Below, in pieces: positions 45,225 to 58,554 of a stretch of 64,000 bases of DNA. The stretch is taken from contig NW_026614695.1 of NCBI RefSeq assembly GCF_030052815.1, forward strand, positions 1,238,256 through 1,302,255, read 5' to 3'. Below the pieces are notes generated by a model. That model had not been told where the DNA came from, did no database searches, and saw only the letters and a program-made list of their open reading frames with translations. Within the stretch, counting starts at the first letter, position 1. The number at the start of each line of letters is the position of its first letter. Made by a program: the position numbers and the translations under genes. Source of the DNA: Hevea brasiliensis. Its lineage: Eukaryota; Streptophyta; Magnoliopsida; Malpighiales; Euphorbiaceae.

Positions 45225-48159
45225 TTAATGGGAACTTACTGTTTTCACAGCTAAAAACCCTAAACCCAGGAGAAAATTCATGAAATAATTTTTGGGACTC
45301 CAAAGAAGAGTCATTGAGGTTTCGATGGCCTTAGAATACTAAGAAAATGCTCAGAAAAGTTTTTCAATCGGTACAGACGATTTTGGCTCTTTAAGCAAAA
45401 CAGAGGGTATTTTGGTCATTTCGCCTTCAGAGACGATTTTTGACCAACTTGTTTATTTAAGTAAATAAATTATATGACATAAAATATGAATAAATATTGA
45501 AGAAAAAAATAATAAAAATGAGTAATTAAAGAAGAAAGGAAAAGAAAAACAAAAATGAAAGTAAATAGGATTTATGACATATGCATGATGCAATTAAAAA
45601 GCCCCAACCAATCACCATTCAATAAGCACTCATAAAACACTTAAAAATAGATAAAAATCAAAGAAAAATTTAGATTGTCTTTTTCCCTCTTCATATGGCT
45701 GAACCTCCTTTTCCCAAAGCTTCCACCATTTTTGAATGTTCAAGCTTAATTTCCCTTCAATTCATACCATATTTTCCTACACCCTAATCACAAAAATTTG
45801 TCAATAGACCTTGAAGAAGAGATTGAAAACAAAAAGAAGTAGAAAAATTGAAGAATTGGAGTTCTTGGAATTGGCTACAAGAGGTTAGTGCATTAACCAA
45901 TCTTCTCTTCTTCCTTAATTTGTAGAAGCATGATAATCTAAGTGTAAATTTTATGAAATTTGAAGAAAACCTTGAAAATATGGGAACTTTAAGTTTTTGA
46001 AAGCTTAGGGAGGTTTAGGAGTTGGATAATTTTGGTTCATCTAAACTTGATTAGTGAGGATAATTGATATATTAAATACAATAGAAGTGGAATTGCATGG
46101 ACATGATTGAAAACTGGACTTTGAGTTAGGGTTTGACCTAACTATTAGGGTTTTTGTGGAATTGTTTGGAATTTATCAAATTGAGACTGATTGTTGCTTA
46201 ATTGAAGTGCTATGAATGACAAATTGTAGTTTGGGAGTAAGGAGGAATGAATATTGGGAGTGCATGTTCTTTGCAGGAAATTCGAACCTATGAGTCCCTT
46301 GTACTCTTTGAGTCATTACTGAAGTTGTGTGACTCCAATTGATATGAGGCCAATTGGAGGTGAAAATAGACCCAAAATACCCCATTTTTTTATGAAGAAA
46401 CCATGCTCAAATTCTGTCCATAAGTTGACCAATTTGCTGATCCAATCCAGCTTACCAAATTCTGAATCCAGAAAAATGACTAAATGAACAGTACATTTGG
46501 CCATAACTCCCTTTAGACAGGTCCAAATGATCTGAATTTTATATCGTTGGAAAGCTTAGAAATAGGAATACAACTTTTATTCAGAACACCAAGCCCAGAA
46601 ATGCTTCTAACCAAATGAAATTACTGACCCAAGTTAGATCACCAAACTGACCAGAATCAATTCTGCTCAGAATTTCCTGGACATAAGCCTACCTGACCAG
46701 TTTTGGATAAATGGCCATAACTTGGGCTATAAAAATTCAAATGAAATGAAACTAATGGAAAAAGTTTTATAAGACATAGGTCTACAATATTGGTCTTTTG
46801 ACCAAAACCCAGAACCCAAAGGAACTAGGTCAAATGGTTAGAAGAAGTTAACATATCAAAACTTGGAGTTTGACCAAATCACAATTGACCCCATAATAGT
46901 TTTTATAGCATATCTTCCACTAGGAAACTCTAATTAGGTTGAGCCATATTGATCTGGAACCCTAAGAAATAGGGTTCCAACTTTGTTTCAGACATTGTCC
47001 TCAAATTATGAACATAAGAACCTAAAATGGAGGTCAAAGCTACTGACCTGAACTTGGACCCTGAAGGCATAGGGTACTGGAGTCTAGGCCAATTAAATTG
47101 GTATGATTAATTCTATAAAACTTGGAAAATTATAATTAAAATTTCTAAATGACCATAAGACATAGGACAACAAATTATATGAAGAACGATAAGCCTAAAA
47201 GTAACTATAACATGTCCAATTAAATTGGTAAAGGGTAATACCAAAATCTGCCTAATTAAAGAGATAGAATTAGGAAAAGAACCAGTTATGGTTATTTGAT
47301 CATACCTTGGGCTACAAAACTCCAAATGGAGTGATTCAAAGAGGGAATTAAATTAGAAACATAAAGGAACAACTTTCATGAAGAAAGTTTAGCCAAATTC
47401 TCACTTTAGCATAGACCAATGGAACAGTAAACTTAGGACATAAAAACTAAATTTTTGAAAATATTTTTAGGAGGCTTTGAATTGCAATTGGCAATCAATG
47501 CCAACAAATTTAGAACCCAAAATGTGGGATCTTAGGGCAATTGGAATTAACACACCTATTCTATAGAAAAAAGTCAACATTTTGAGTAAATAATAATGTG
47601 AATAGTGACCCTAATGATTTAGGAAACAGTAAGATAAATTAGAGAAGCTAATATGATCATTAATATATAATATGATTAATGAATTTTAATTTTTGAATTT
47701 GAGTGGCTCTAGGATATAAAGAAAATTTAAGCTAAATTTAAAATCCATGAAATGGTCATGGATTACTTGAAATATGAATGATAATGATAATTATATAAAT
47801 AGTATAATGAATAGATAAGTGTATGAATGAAACATTAGTTCTCATTATTGGAGAAGAAAAAATGCTTTGAGTACAATTGTACATGAGAATAATTGTTATG
47901 AATTGTGATCAATATGGATAATATAATGAATATATAAATTATAATGAATGCATAATTTATGTAAAATTGTATTTTAGGAAATTTATACTTCTGCTAGTAA
48001 TAAAAATTAAAACGTTATAAATTATAATTGAAACATATAATGAAATAATGATACTTATGAACTCTTAATGGTACTATGTGCCTATGTATTGCCTAGACAC
48101 GTATGTCAGATTAGATAGATTGGCATGCTAATAGGGTATTGTTTTAGCAGTACTGCGTA

Positions 48160-48260
48160 AGGCTTTATGCTTATATTCATGGCTTTATGCCCGTACTCAT
48201 GGCTTTATGCCCGTACTCATGACTTGTATGCTCGATTATATGTTATCATGGCTTTTTAGT
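48160..48260 (+). repeat. Short tandem repeat in LTR D
   Basis: Three to four copies of ATGGCTTTATGCCCGTACTC. Related to the arrays in A and E. Confidence 0.85.
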
Positions 48261-49311
48261 CATACGACCGCATACGTGGTTGACGCCCGCCCCATGGTAT
48301 GACGCCCGAGGCACCCGGTGTCTAGTGCCAACGACCGTTATCCAGCTTTAGTCACCACATAGTTTACTGGCAGTGTAAAATTATTGAAATCATTTAAGAA
48401 TATTAGCAATTAAAAACATTAGAAAGTATTGAATGAAATGTGAAAAATAGATGAGCAATAGAAATATAATAAAAATACAATTTGCAGAATCATAGAGAAA
48501 CCTCAAAACAATACTCTTAGAATAAAATATATATTGAATATTATTACCGTAAGGCTGTAAACTCGGTACTTCCAAAGAGGAACGAATTAGCATATAAGAT
48601 AGTTAATACTAGAAATATCATTTTAAATCAAATTGATACTTGAATATTTAGAATGCTTGATTCTTTCTTATTTGTGTAGATTATTTTCTTGTTATATTAT
48701 TGCACTACTAAGCAGCAATGCTTAGCGCGATGGATTTGTTCCTCGTGCAGGTACTTTGATTGAGATTTTTGGAGTCCAGATCTGCAGAAGTGTCAGAAGT
48801 GCTTAAGGTTGTCACCTCCTCAGCAATGCATGTAGATAGGGCTCACAAAAGTTACTTTATGTATTTATAATTAGTTATTAATTGTAATGTAAATTATGGT
48901 ATTGAAATTAATTTTTATATCATGTAAATTGTGAATTTATGAAATTAGCTTGTAAATCATGTAAATTATAAATTTTGAGAATTTTGATACATAAATTGAG
49001 TATGAGCATATATGTATGCAAATGAGTTGCAAGAATTCAATGTGTGATGAGATGATTATGAAAATAACTGATGAGATTTTATTGTGAAAATATTGTTGAA
49101 ATTTCAAGTAGGTGAATAGTGAAATACGCCAAATGGTAAAAGAAACAGGAGAAACTTCGCTGGTTTCTCCATAGAAAAATAATTAATATTAAAAATTAAT
49201 GAGAATAAAATTTTTAAAGGAATAAAGTAAGATAAAATAGGGTGCTCCGGCAAGGAGTGTGACATGCCTTGTTCAGCTGCACTGTAGTCGAGTGAGGGGT
49301 GTTACAAGAAG

Positions 49312-49385
49312 ACAACACCCATGATTATTTAGAGACTGATAGTAGGTAAATTTCGAGGATGAAATTTTTTTAAGGAGGGGAGAAT
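49312..49385 (+). mobile_element. End of element B polyprotein and PPT
   Basis: Joined to 45014 it reads R-Q-H-P then a stop, the usual end of the chromodomain. AAATTTCGAGGATGAAATTT follows, and the PPT AAGGAGGGGAGAA (about 49373-49385) abuts the 3' LTR. Confidence 0.8.
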
Positions 49386-52300
49386 TGTAACACCCTCACA
49401 TTGAACAGTTCCATACATTCTACTATTCCGGTGACTAGTATTTGTCCGGATAATTAGGATGTTTAGAACCATATTTAAGTCATCTAGAAAAGCCATAAAT
49501 AAAAATAAATAGCAATTACATGAAGGTAAAATAAAAATAAGAAAAACAAAGCATAATCAGTTAAATGAGCTGAGGTCCCGGCGATGGGTGACTGAACTGG
49601 GAAGTGAATACGAGCTCAGTTGCTACCCTGATTTCGTGTGATACCTTATGGCACCTCAGGCCTAAGGAAAATTGAGAAGCTAATGGTAGTGTGAAAATCA
49701 CAGAAAAGAATAGAGAACCAGTTCAAAAAATTGAATCAGGATTCAGGAAGCAACCTTGTGCTATTGTAAAAATTGATCAGACCGATAAGGGGCAATTTGG
49801 TCAATTTACCCTTAGAGGTGACTCTTGGTCTAAATATTCATTAAAATGTAGAAAATTAAAATTGTGAACAATAATTAAAAACATGAAGAGTTGTGGAAGG
49901 AAAGGAAAAAAAAAAGAAAAGAAAAGAAAATTTTAAATTAAAGGCGTTATGACATCATCATAGTGATGTAAGCATGACCTAATTAATATTATAATTTTAA
50001 ATTATGAAAAATTAGGGATAAATATCATTAAAATGAGACAAAATTAAAAAGAAAACAAATCGCCTTCTTCAACAAAAAATGGCCAGCCATCTCTCTCATC
50101 CCTCTCCCATTTTATTTCCTCCATGGATGAATGTTTTGAGCTCTAGAAACCCAAGTTTTACACCATAAAACCCATGACTCCCTTAACGAAAATTTGATAC
50201 TCAAGCTTGACAAGAAGGTTGGGAACAAAGAAGATTAAGAAGGAAGTGAAGAATTGAAGGGACAAGTTTGCTCCATTAGGGTAAGTGTCCTATGAGCTTA
50301 AACTTGATATATATGTGTTGAATTGCTCTTGAGTGTGGGGAAATTAACTTAAGAATTGAAAAATCATGCATGGGACTCAAGCTTTGAATTTTCGGCCAGC
50401 CATGCAACATTAGGGTTTTGAGGTATTTCATTTAAATTGAGCTTGAATTCTACCTTAGTTAAAAATGTATATATGATTTGTAAGTCGAGATTTGTATGAA
50501 TTTACATAAATTGTGAAATTATGAAGATGGGATATTAGGGTTTTGGTGAGAATTTGGGGTTTTGATGAAATTTTGACCAATTAGTGTTATTATGCTTAAT
50601 TATGGATATTTAGTGTGTTATGAGTTGAGAATTGACAAATGGAATTGAGAAAACTTATGGTGGTTGAATTATTGATTTCGACCTTTGAGTGCAAGATGCC
50701 TTTAAGGTTATAAGTGGAGCTAGGCACCCAATTAGTGTGAGGCTAATGGAGATGAAATTTAAGACCTAAAGCTACATTTTTTATGAAGAAACTTTGTCCA
50801 AAAAGTGACCACAAGTTGGTCTAAAATTAGGTTGAATCCGAATTGGTACCTCGTTATTGGACGTAATTGACCAAATGAACAAGACATATTCAAATGGTCA
50901 TAACTTTATGTAGAGAGGTCCAAATGACCTCATTTTTGAACCATTGGAAAGGTTAGACATAGGAGCACATTTTTTATGAAGAACTTAGAACCCAGTTTGG
51001 CCTCTAACCTAATCAAATTGCCAACTAGAGTTAGGTTACCGAATCTGCCAAAACCAAAATTTGCCTGTAAAACTGAAATAACCAATCTGGCCAGCCTTTG
51101 TAAAATGACATAACTTGAGCTACAAAACTCCAAACGGAGTGATTCAAAAGGGAAATTAAATTAGATACATTAAGGAACAACTTTGATGAAGAAAGGTTAG
51201 CCAAATTTCTACTCTAGATAGGTCCAATAGAATAGTAAACCCAAGTGACCAAAACTGAAAATTTGGAATTTCTCTTAGGGAGTTTTAAATTTCAATTAGC
51301 AATCAATGCCAACACAATTGTAACCGAAAATGTGAAATGTGGATGTAATTAGAACTAATATACCTATTGAATATGAGAAAGTCAACATTTTACTTAATTA
51401 GTCAAATGAATAGTAACCACCTTAGCTATAAACAAAGATGAGTAAAATCAAATATGCAAAGTTTAATTATTGGATTAATTATTAGAAATGATTTGGATGG
51501 ATAGTGAAACACTTTAAAATTATGTGTTTCAGTTGGAAAGAAGCCATTAGAGGAAGAAGGAAAAATTGGATTAAATCAAAGCAAGCAAAAGAGGTTTATG
51601 CATAACTAGTCTATTTCTATGTTTTAATGGGTTTTGAATGAACTTGTTAATTGTATTTTCTCTAGCGTACAAGAACTTTAATTCATTGAATGACTTTGTA
51701 TGATTTAATTATGTTTTCTTCTATGGAGTTAAGAATTTATTTCATGGTTTTAAGAATTATAAATTTTGAATTTGATGTGTTGCCAACCTTGTGCATGAAT
51801 TTACAATGATTAAATATGTTTACTAATTTGTAAATGCTTTTTGTGAATAGAAATTGTTTTGAATATGATTTAAAATCACAGTCGGCATGGCAATGTGATT
51901 GAATTCCTCATTAGCTTGTCTAATGGGATGAACATGTTATTTCCTCTCTAGCTGAAGTGTTGAGGTGTGTGCCAGTTGAGAAAGAATTAAATGAGTACTC
52001 ATATTTGCTAGCCAGCCCGTGTATACCCCTTTAGCCTTTAGTTATTGGGAGAATTGGCTTTGTCATGGTTTACAACCCGACATTGTTTTAGTGTCATGCT
52101 ATATGCTGTGTGAATGTTTTCAACATCCTTAAATTATGCGTACTTTGATAAAATGTGATTGAAACAAATATTTATTAGTGGTTGGAAAATGATATATTGT
52201 TTCATGGTTTAAGAAAAATATAAATATCTCAATTGCTTTGTTATGAATTGGATAAATTGTTATTACTCAATGAAACGCTATTCATCAAAAAAATTTGTGT

Positions 52301-53177
52301 GATTGGAATTATCGATTTTGATTTCATGAATTTTGAAGAAATTAAATATTTTGAGCTTTTTTACTATGATTTGTCAAAGTATATTTTGTATTAAATTTTA
52401 ATTTATTTGTTGTGCACCATCGAAGTTCACCGTCAAAGAATAGCTTTGTTTGTTGTCGCAGTGAAAGAAAAGATATAACAATGGAGTGAGGCTACTTGAA
52501 GCGTGGATTGAAGTTGTTTACTGTATAGCCTAGGTATACCCTTGTATATTAAGTTTTGGTACAATCATGTAATGATATGTATGTAACCACATTCGAAAGC
52601 TTGTACAAAAACACTTGTAATATTATTTTGGGATTGTAATCAAATGAAAAAAAAAAATTATGCTATTATTTAAGGGGTTAATTACATAAATTTCTTTTGT
52701 AATATAAATTTTGTTACCTCAATGAATGCAAGTATTTAAGTTTCTTTCTAAGCATTGTAAATAATGAATTATCTTCTTTAGGATGAGATTGGGTTGTGTT
52801 GCTTTAAATGAAGTTTGACTGAAATAAATTATAGGAAGTGTTTTTCTACAAGTTTTGAAGAACTGTTTTTTAAATTTCTAGCTGGCACTCTGTCGCAATT
52901 TTTATAAAATTTTTAAATGTTTAATTAATTTCAAATAAAGTTTATGGCATCACCGCAAATTTATAAAAAATGCTTAATTATTCCTAAAAAGTTCTATGAC
53001 AGATATTGATTTGAAAACTCTTAGTTTAAATTTTTGTCAATTCGCCATTTTGTTAAATTGTATTGTTTTTCCTAAATCTCTTATAGTATATTTATTATAT
53101 TATAGTTAGGCGAAGTACGGTAATTTATTAGGTATACTATGGGATCATGTTACATCTTATGGAGGGTCTGTGTGACA
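49386..53177 (+). repeat. 3' LTR of element B
   Basis: 3792 bp, TGTAACACCC...GTGTGACA. Matches 37944-41746. The stem-loop region (52410-52465) has decayed here and no longer pairs well. Donor-like site at 50281; 5S-like block at 49559-49592. Confidence 0.9.
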
Positions 53178-53182
53178 AGACT

Positions 53183-54118
53183 ACCCACCTCAAGAAGCTC
53201 TTTTCAAAGAGATGACTGAGTTTTTTAGGCAGATGACAGGGGTAATTTCATAAACTCAACCCCAACAGAAATCCCATTTGGAAAAGATCAGGAAATATGG
53301 AGCTGTAGATTTCAAAGGCAAAAAGGAAGATGATCCTGCAGCAGCTGAGTATTGGTTGGAGAGGACAGAGAGGGTCCTTCAAGAATTTCATTGTACCTGA
53401 GCAGAGTGTGGAGTGTGCTTTGTCTCTCGCTCAGAGGATGGCTACCAATGGTGGGATACAAAGGTCACTGTAGTTCAACCTGCTCAGTGACTTGGGAATT
53501 CTTCTTGGCTGAGTTTAGGAAGAAATACATTAGCAATGTCTATCTTGAGGCAAGAAGAAGGGAGTTTATCACTTGAGATAGAGGCAATTAAAGACGTGAG
53601 TATGAAAGGGAGTTTGTACGATTGAGTTGGTGTGGTAGAGAGATAGTTCCCAATCGAGGCCGATATATGTAAAAGGTTTGAAGAGGGATTAAATGACAAC
53701 ATTGCTGCATATTATATCTTTGAGGATTACCGATTTTTCTCGGATGGTAGAAGATACTTTAAATGTGGAGAGAGTTAGAATAGTGAGCGGACTCGGAGAG
53801 ATAGGCACAGAAGAGAGAATCGACCAGGCGCCTAGCATGCCGACTTCGCTAGTAAGAAGCCCAAGGATTCATAGGACTGCATATAGCCGTAGAGGCCACC
53901 TGGGTATTTGTGGCCGCCTCGTGCACGTGAGCAAGGGGATTAGCCTTAGTGCCGTAATATATGCAATCGTGGTAGGAGACATGGAGGGAGTGTCGATCGT
54001 TAACCGGGATGTTTCCGATGTAGAGCTACGCATCATTATCGCGAGATTGCCCACAGAGGAGTATTCCCACCGCTCCACCATAGATAGAGAGGTCTCGCCC
54101 AATAGCCTAGAGGGGTAG
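53183..54118 (+). pseudogene. Element A gag, main part
   Basis: Resumes A's gag with MTEFFRQMTG, KIRKYGAVDFKGKKEDDPAA and AEYWLERTERVLQEFH, then frame-shifted YQWWDT and TWEFFLAEFRKKYISNVYLE, all blocks of the Retrotrans_gag capsid domain. A zinc-knuckle relic (GCFRCRATHHYREIAHR) lies near 54008-54058. At least three frameshifts and several stops. The 141-residue open frame at 53693-54118 is only partly in the gag frame. Confidence 0.8.
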
Positions 54119-54350
54119 AAGATTTACTAGAATGTGGTTACCGATACTTCACGTAAAGTCGCTCGAGACAAATTGAGAGGCCCAAAGCTAGAGTAGCACT
54201 ACGCGCATATGCCATGAAGGCTTTGGGAGGAGCCGATCCGCATACTAAGGAGGCAACATGGGAGAGCAAAGAAACAATGAGGCAGTAATTTCCACAGCTA
54301 TTTACATCAGTAAATTTCAAGGATAAAATTTTTATTTAGAGGGGAAGAAT
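54119..54350 (+). mobile_element. Element A chromodomain tail and PPT after a pol deletion
   Basis: EATWESKETMRQ and, after a stop, FPQLFTS (about 54250-54309) are the chromodomain end. Only about 150 bases separate it from the gag knuckle, so protease, RT, RNase H and integrase are all deleted. AAATTTCAAGG and the PPT TTTAGAGGGGAAGAAT lead into the 3' LTR. Confidence 0.8.
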
Positions 54351-54520
54351 TATAATGCCCTCACTTTGACAGCCCGCATATTCTACTATTCTCGACAACT
54401 AATGTCTGCTTTGGACAGCCAGATGTCCGAATCACACTTAAACTAGAGTGAGGAGCCATAAATGAACTAAATAATGATCAAGTAAAGTTAAAGAAAAATA
54501 AAAGAAATGAAGTGTAAATG

Positions 54521-54556
54521 AGTTAAATGAGTATAAACCTATAGCGATGAGTGACC
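54521..54556 (+). promoter_or_regulatory. 5S-rRNA-like internal control region in LTR A
   Basis: AGTTAAATGAG, then GATGAGTGACC and TAGGGATGTG; 170 nt from the LTR start. More drifted than in B and D. Confidence 0.45.
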
Positions 54557-55783
54557 TCACTAGGGATGTGACTGTGGATTCAGTTGCCATCCCAAACTCA
54601 TAAGGAACCTTGTGAGAAATTTATTTGGGACTTAATTGAGGGATTAATGAAAATAAATATGTTAAGGCAATGCAAGAAGATTAAGGCCAATCCAGAAAGA
54701 CAATTATAACTTGATGAACTCAATGAAGGGCATTTTGGTCATTTCACTTGGAGAGTTGACTTTTGACCAAAATTTCAATTAAATTAAGTGAAATTAATGT
54801 GTTGAAATATGAATAAATTTTGATGAAAATTCAAATAGAGATGTGTAATTGAAAGAAGAAAAGAAAAGAAATGAAAATTGAATTATAATTATGACATAAC
54901 TATGACATAAGCATGACCCAATTAAAAACTTAAAAGCCTATGAGAATCAGACAACTTCTCTTCATTTATTTATAATTCAAAAGGTCTCTTTCTTTTGCCA
55001 GCATTCTGCCATCCCAAACCTCCCCTCCATTCTCTCTCAATTTCTCTTCATTTCCACCATTAAAACATCAACTCCAAGCTTCCAAAATCTGCCCTCCCTT
55101 CATCAAACTTGTTGGAAACCTAGATAAACCTCCAAAGTCAGCCTTAAAGTGAAGAAAACACATCAAATTCTCAAGTGAGAAATCTGGCCAGAAGTGGAAT
55201 ACAAGGGGGAACTGGTGTTTGATTGAAGAAAAGGGTGTTTGAAGGGTGATTGAAGCTAGCATACAAGGTTAGTGCTAAGATATCTTGCAATTTTGAAGTT
55301 AATAACTAGTTAAGGTTTTCTTTGCCTAGCTCTTATTTACTATAATTGAATATATATATTGACTATTGAATTCTTGGATGTTGAGAAAATGTTGATGAAA
55401 GGGTGAAAATGTGGATTGATTGGAGTGGTGTGTGTGTGGCCTGATGCTGGAGCAGTAGCTTGATTTGCTTATAACTTGAGTTAGGTAAATTCAATTAAGG
55501 TTAAACCAATTTCAAAATAAGACTAAGACATAATACTACAAGGGGGCACTTGACCCAGAATTGACTGGAAGAGGTTGGAATTGGGGCTGAAATCTGGAAG
55601 TGAAATTCTGTGTAACACCCCTATGCCAGAGCGATTCTACTGTTCCGGTGACTAGTGTTGTCCGGACAGCTAGAATGCCTAGAACTGCACTTAAATATGG
55701 ATGAGGAGACATAAAATAATGAAATACAAGAAAAGAAAATACAAGAAAAACAAAGAAAAAATAATAGCAATGAAATGTAACCA

Positions 55784-55820
55784 AGTTAAACTAGTCGAGA
55801 ACCCTAGCGATGGGTAATCA
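55784..55820 (+). promoter_or_regulatory. 5S-rRNA-like internal control region in LTR C
   Basis: AGTTAAACTAGTC, then GATGGGTAATC and CGGAAGTTG; 173 nt from the LTR start. Box C has two changes. Confidence 0.45.
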
Positions 55821-58554
55821 GACCGGAAGTTGCGCTGTGGACCGCTGACTAGCCCGACCGCTGGGAACCCTGAAAAATATTTTTAGGACTTAAATAAATG
55901 TCCATTGAAATATAAATACTATTAGAAATATCAAAGAAAAATTAATTAATTAGTACAAAGAAAAGTGAGAAATCGAGAAAACGACAAAACTCGGTATTAC
56001 CGAAAAATCGGGAATGCAACCCGAACAGGGGCATTGTGGCCAATTGACACCTCGAGTTGTCTTTTGACCTAAATTTCCATTAAAAATACATGATTTTGCA
56101 CTTGGAAAATGTCATGAAAAATTAAATTGGTGGTACCTAATGTAAATAGCAAAAGATAGGAGTTAAATGTAGAATTTGGAAACCTTAGGATAAATAAACA
56201 TTAAATTTCTACTTAGTGCTCCACTCACTCCACTTAAGTAGACCACTACACATCTTTTGGGTAGAAATAACTCATCATCTTCAACCTTAAAGACAACCAG
56301 CTGAAATTAAAGTGAGAGAAACCTCCATAGCCAAAACCTTTCCAAGCTCTATGCAAGCTTCATTCTCCCATGATCCAAGCCTATTTCCTTGCATTTTCCT
56401 TCACAAAAATTATTCTACACAACTTGGGCAGTAGATAGGCAGCAAGAAAATCAAGTTTAGTCAAGGTTTTGAAGAATTTCAAAAGTGGTAAGTATGTAAT
56501 TTTTATGCTTGTTTCATTAAACTTTGTATGGATGTTATGGGTAGTTGAATTGTGGAAGGATTTTTGAAGTTTGATGAGTTAAGGGAGAGGTACATTTTTG
56601 GCACCCATGGAACTTCAATAAGGGTAGTTTATCCTTGCATGTAAATGGTAGATTAAAGTGTTGATGAAGTGTTTATGTGTGTAGGAATAAATTAGGTGAT
56701 GTATACTAAATGTATGTGAAAGTACACTTGATTTTGGAAGCTTGGAAGCTAATTGAAGAGATGTATAATTCGGCAAAGTTGAAGTGTAGATCAAAATGTG
56801 TTGTTTCATGGTTTGGTTTATGGAATTATATTGTTGAATTATGGTGCTTGTTATGGCAGCATGTATATGTGTATAGAGGTTTGAGTTTGGGCATTTGAAT
56901 GAGCTTGTCATGTGGTTAAATTATTTGTAATTTGGACTTGGAAAATTCTGGACTATAATGTGTATATTGAGTGTGGTTATAAGCTGCCAAAATGACCAAA
57001 AATGAGTTGCTAAATGTGTTTATGTTATGGTACAAAATAGAAATGGCATGAAGGAAGTGACTTGGTAAGTGTTGAATGTGTCCTTTGGTATGTGATGAAG
57101 AGTGTGTAGCAGGGTAGTGTGTTTTTTGACTTAGAACCTTAAGTGTGTGGCTCCAATTGGTATGAGACCAATTGAGGTGAAACTAGGCACAAAAAGTGCC
57201 AACTTTATGAAGGAAGCTTACCAAAATTCTGCTTGAAGGTGACTTGAAAATGACCAAATCCGTATTAGTGCATTGAAAGCCTGAAAATTGACCATTTGGG
57301 TAGCAGTTAGTGTTTTGGCCATAACTCACTCAAAATAGGTCCAATTGACCTGAAATTTTTACCATGAATAGTTGAGACATATATCTATAATTCTTATGAA
57401 GACACCAAATCCCAGAAATGACCATAAGTAAGTCAAATAGGTTGCACAAATTCAGGTCCAAAAACTGGCCGAACCAAAAGTGATCTAAAAATGACCTAAA
57501 GTGACCATTTTGATACATTCGACCAGCATTGGTAGATTGACCATAACTTGGTCTAGTAAACTCAGAATGACCTGAAATTTTACGCCAAGTGCAATAAGAG
57601 ATAGAACTATAAGTTTGTAGTTTGGACCAAAACCCAAAAATCGAGGAAACTAGGTCGTCCGGGTAGGTCAAATTGGTATACCGAAATCTGACAAATTGCA
57701 ATAAAATGCAATATACATGGAAATGAATTTGGTAATATGTACCAATACTAAAAGGCTACAAATGTGACATATTTGTAACATTAAAACCTAATCACCTAGA
57801 ATGCATCGAGGGTCAACATCTTAGGTTGACTAAAGAAATAATAGAATTCAATGAATTAAGTATTAAACCTTATTGCTAGAGACATGAATGAATATCAAAC
57901 ACTTCAAATTGTGTGTTTCAATGAAAAGGATATTGAGAAGCATAAGGAACATCGAGTCGCCAAGAGGCATATATCAGAGGTTTGTGCACAATAAGTATTT
58001 CTTTTGAATTTTTCTATTGAAATAAATTATGATTATTTGTATGTTATTGTTTTAAATTGTGTTTGTGCACAATAATTTTGACTTCTCATTTTCTACTTAA
58101 AAATTTAATTGAACATTATAGTTTTAAATTTTGTCTGTGCACAATGCTTTTTATATTCACCGCTTACTAGAAAATTTATTTGGAGAATTGAGTTATGAAT
58201 AATTTTTTATTGTTTTGGCTTTGAGAATCTTATTTGGAAATTATTGTGTTGCCTACTTTGCAAATGGAAATTTTGAGATAAAATGTGATTTGAGAACTAT
58301 ATGAAATATTGTGATTTTGAAATTGTTTTGATTCACACTTGGCATGACATCAAGTATTATATTCCTCCTCTTTGACTTATCACCGGGTGAGTGTGATTAT
58401 GTTCTCCTCTTTGACTTGCCACCGAGGTGAGTGTGGATGAGTACTCATTATTTAGCTAGCTTCCTCCCTCATTGATTTCGATTATTGGGGTGAGTGTGTC
58501 TTGTCGTGGTGTACAACACAGCATGTGCGGAAAAAATTGTGTCGTGGCCTAAAT

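Larger units (their letters stand above)
45020..49306 (+). mobile_element. Solo LTR D (4.29 kb), type I, nested in element B
   Basis: TGTAACACCC...GGGGTGTTACA with exact TSD AGAAG (45015-45019, 49307-49311). No interior domain. Closest in layout to E. Holds the 5S-like block (45190-45224), donor-like site (45884), acceptor-like TTTGCAG (46275), modules (46498, 46712), minisatellite (48160-48260) and stem-loop CTAAGC/GCTTAG (48708-48725). It splits the last codons of B's chromodomain. Confidence 0.88.
37944..53177 (+). mobile_element. Chromovirus element B (Tekay/Del-like), nested in A
   Basis: LTRs 37944-41746 and 49386-53177 (about 3.8 kb, type II ends), PBS-like site, decayed gag, chromodomain tail and PPT. 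TSD is AGCCT (37939-37943) against AGACT (53178-53182). RT, RNase H and the integrase core are not legible. Solo LTR D inserted in the last codons of its polyprotein. Confidence 0.88.

Noticed and set aside
53693..54118. 141-residue open frame as a separate protein
   Set aside because: It begins inside the gag of element A and is only partly in the gag frame; the matching zinc-knuckle text is in another frame.
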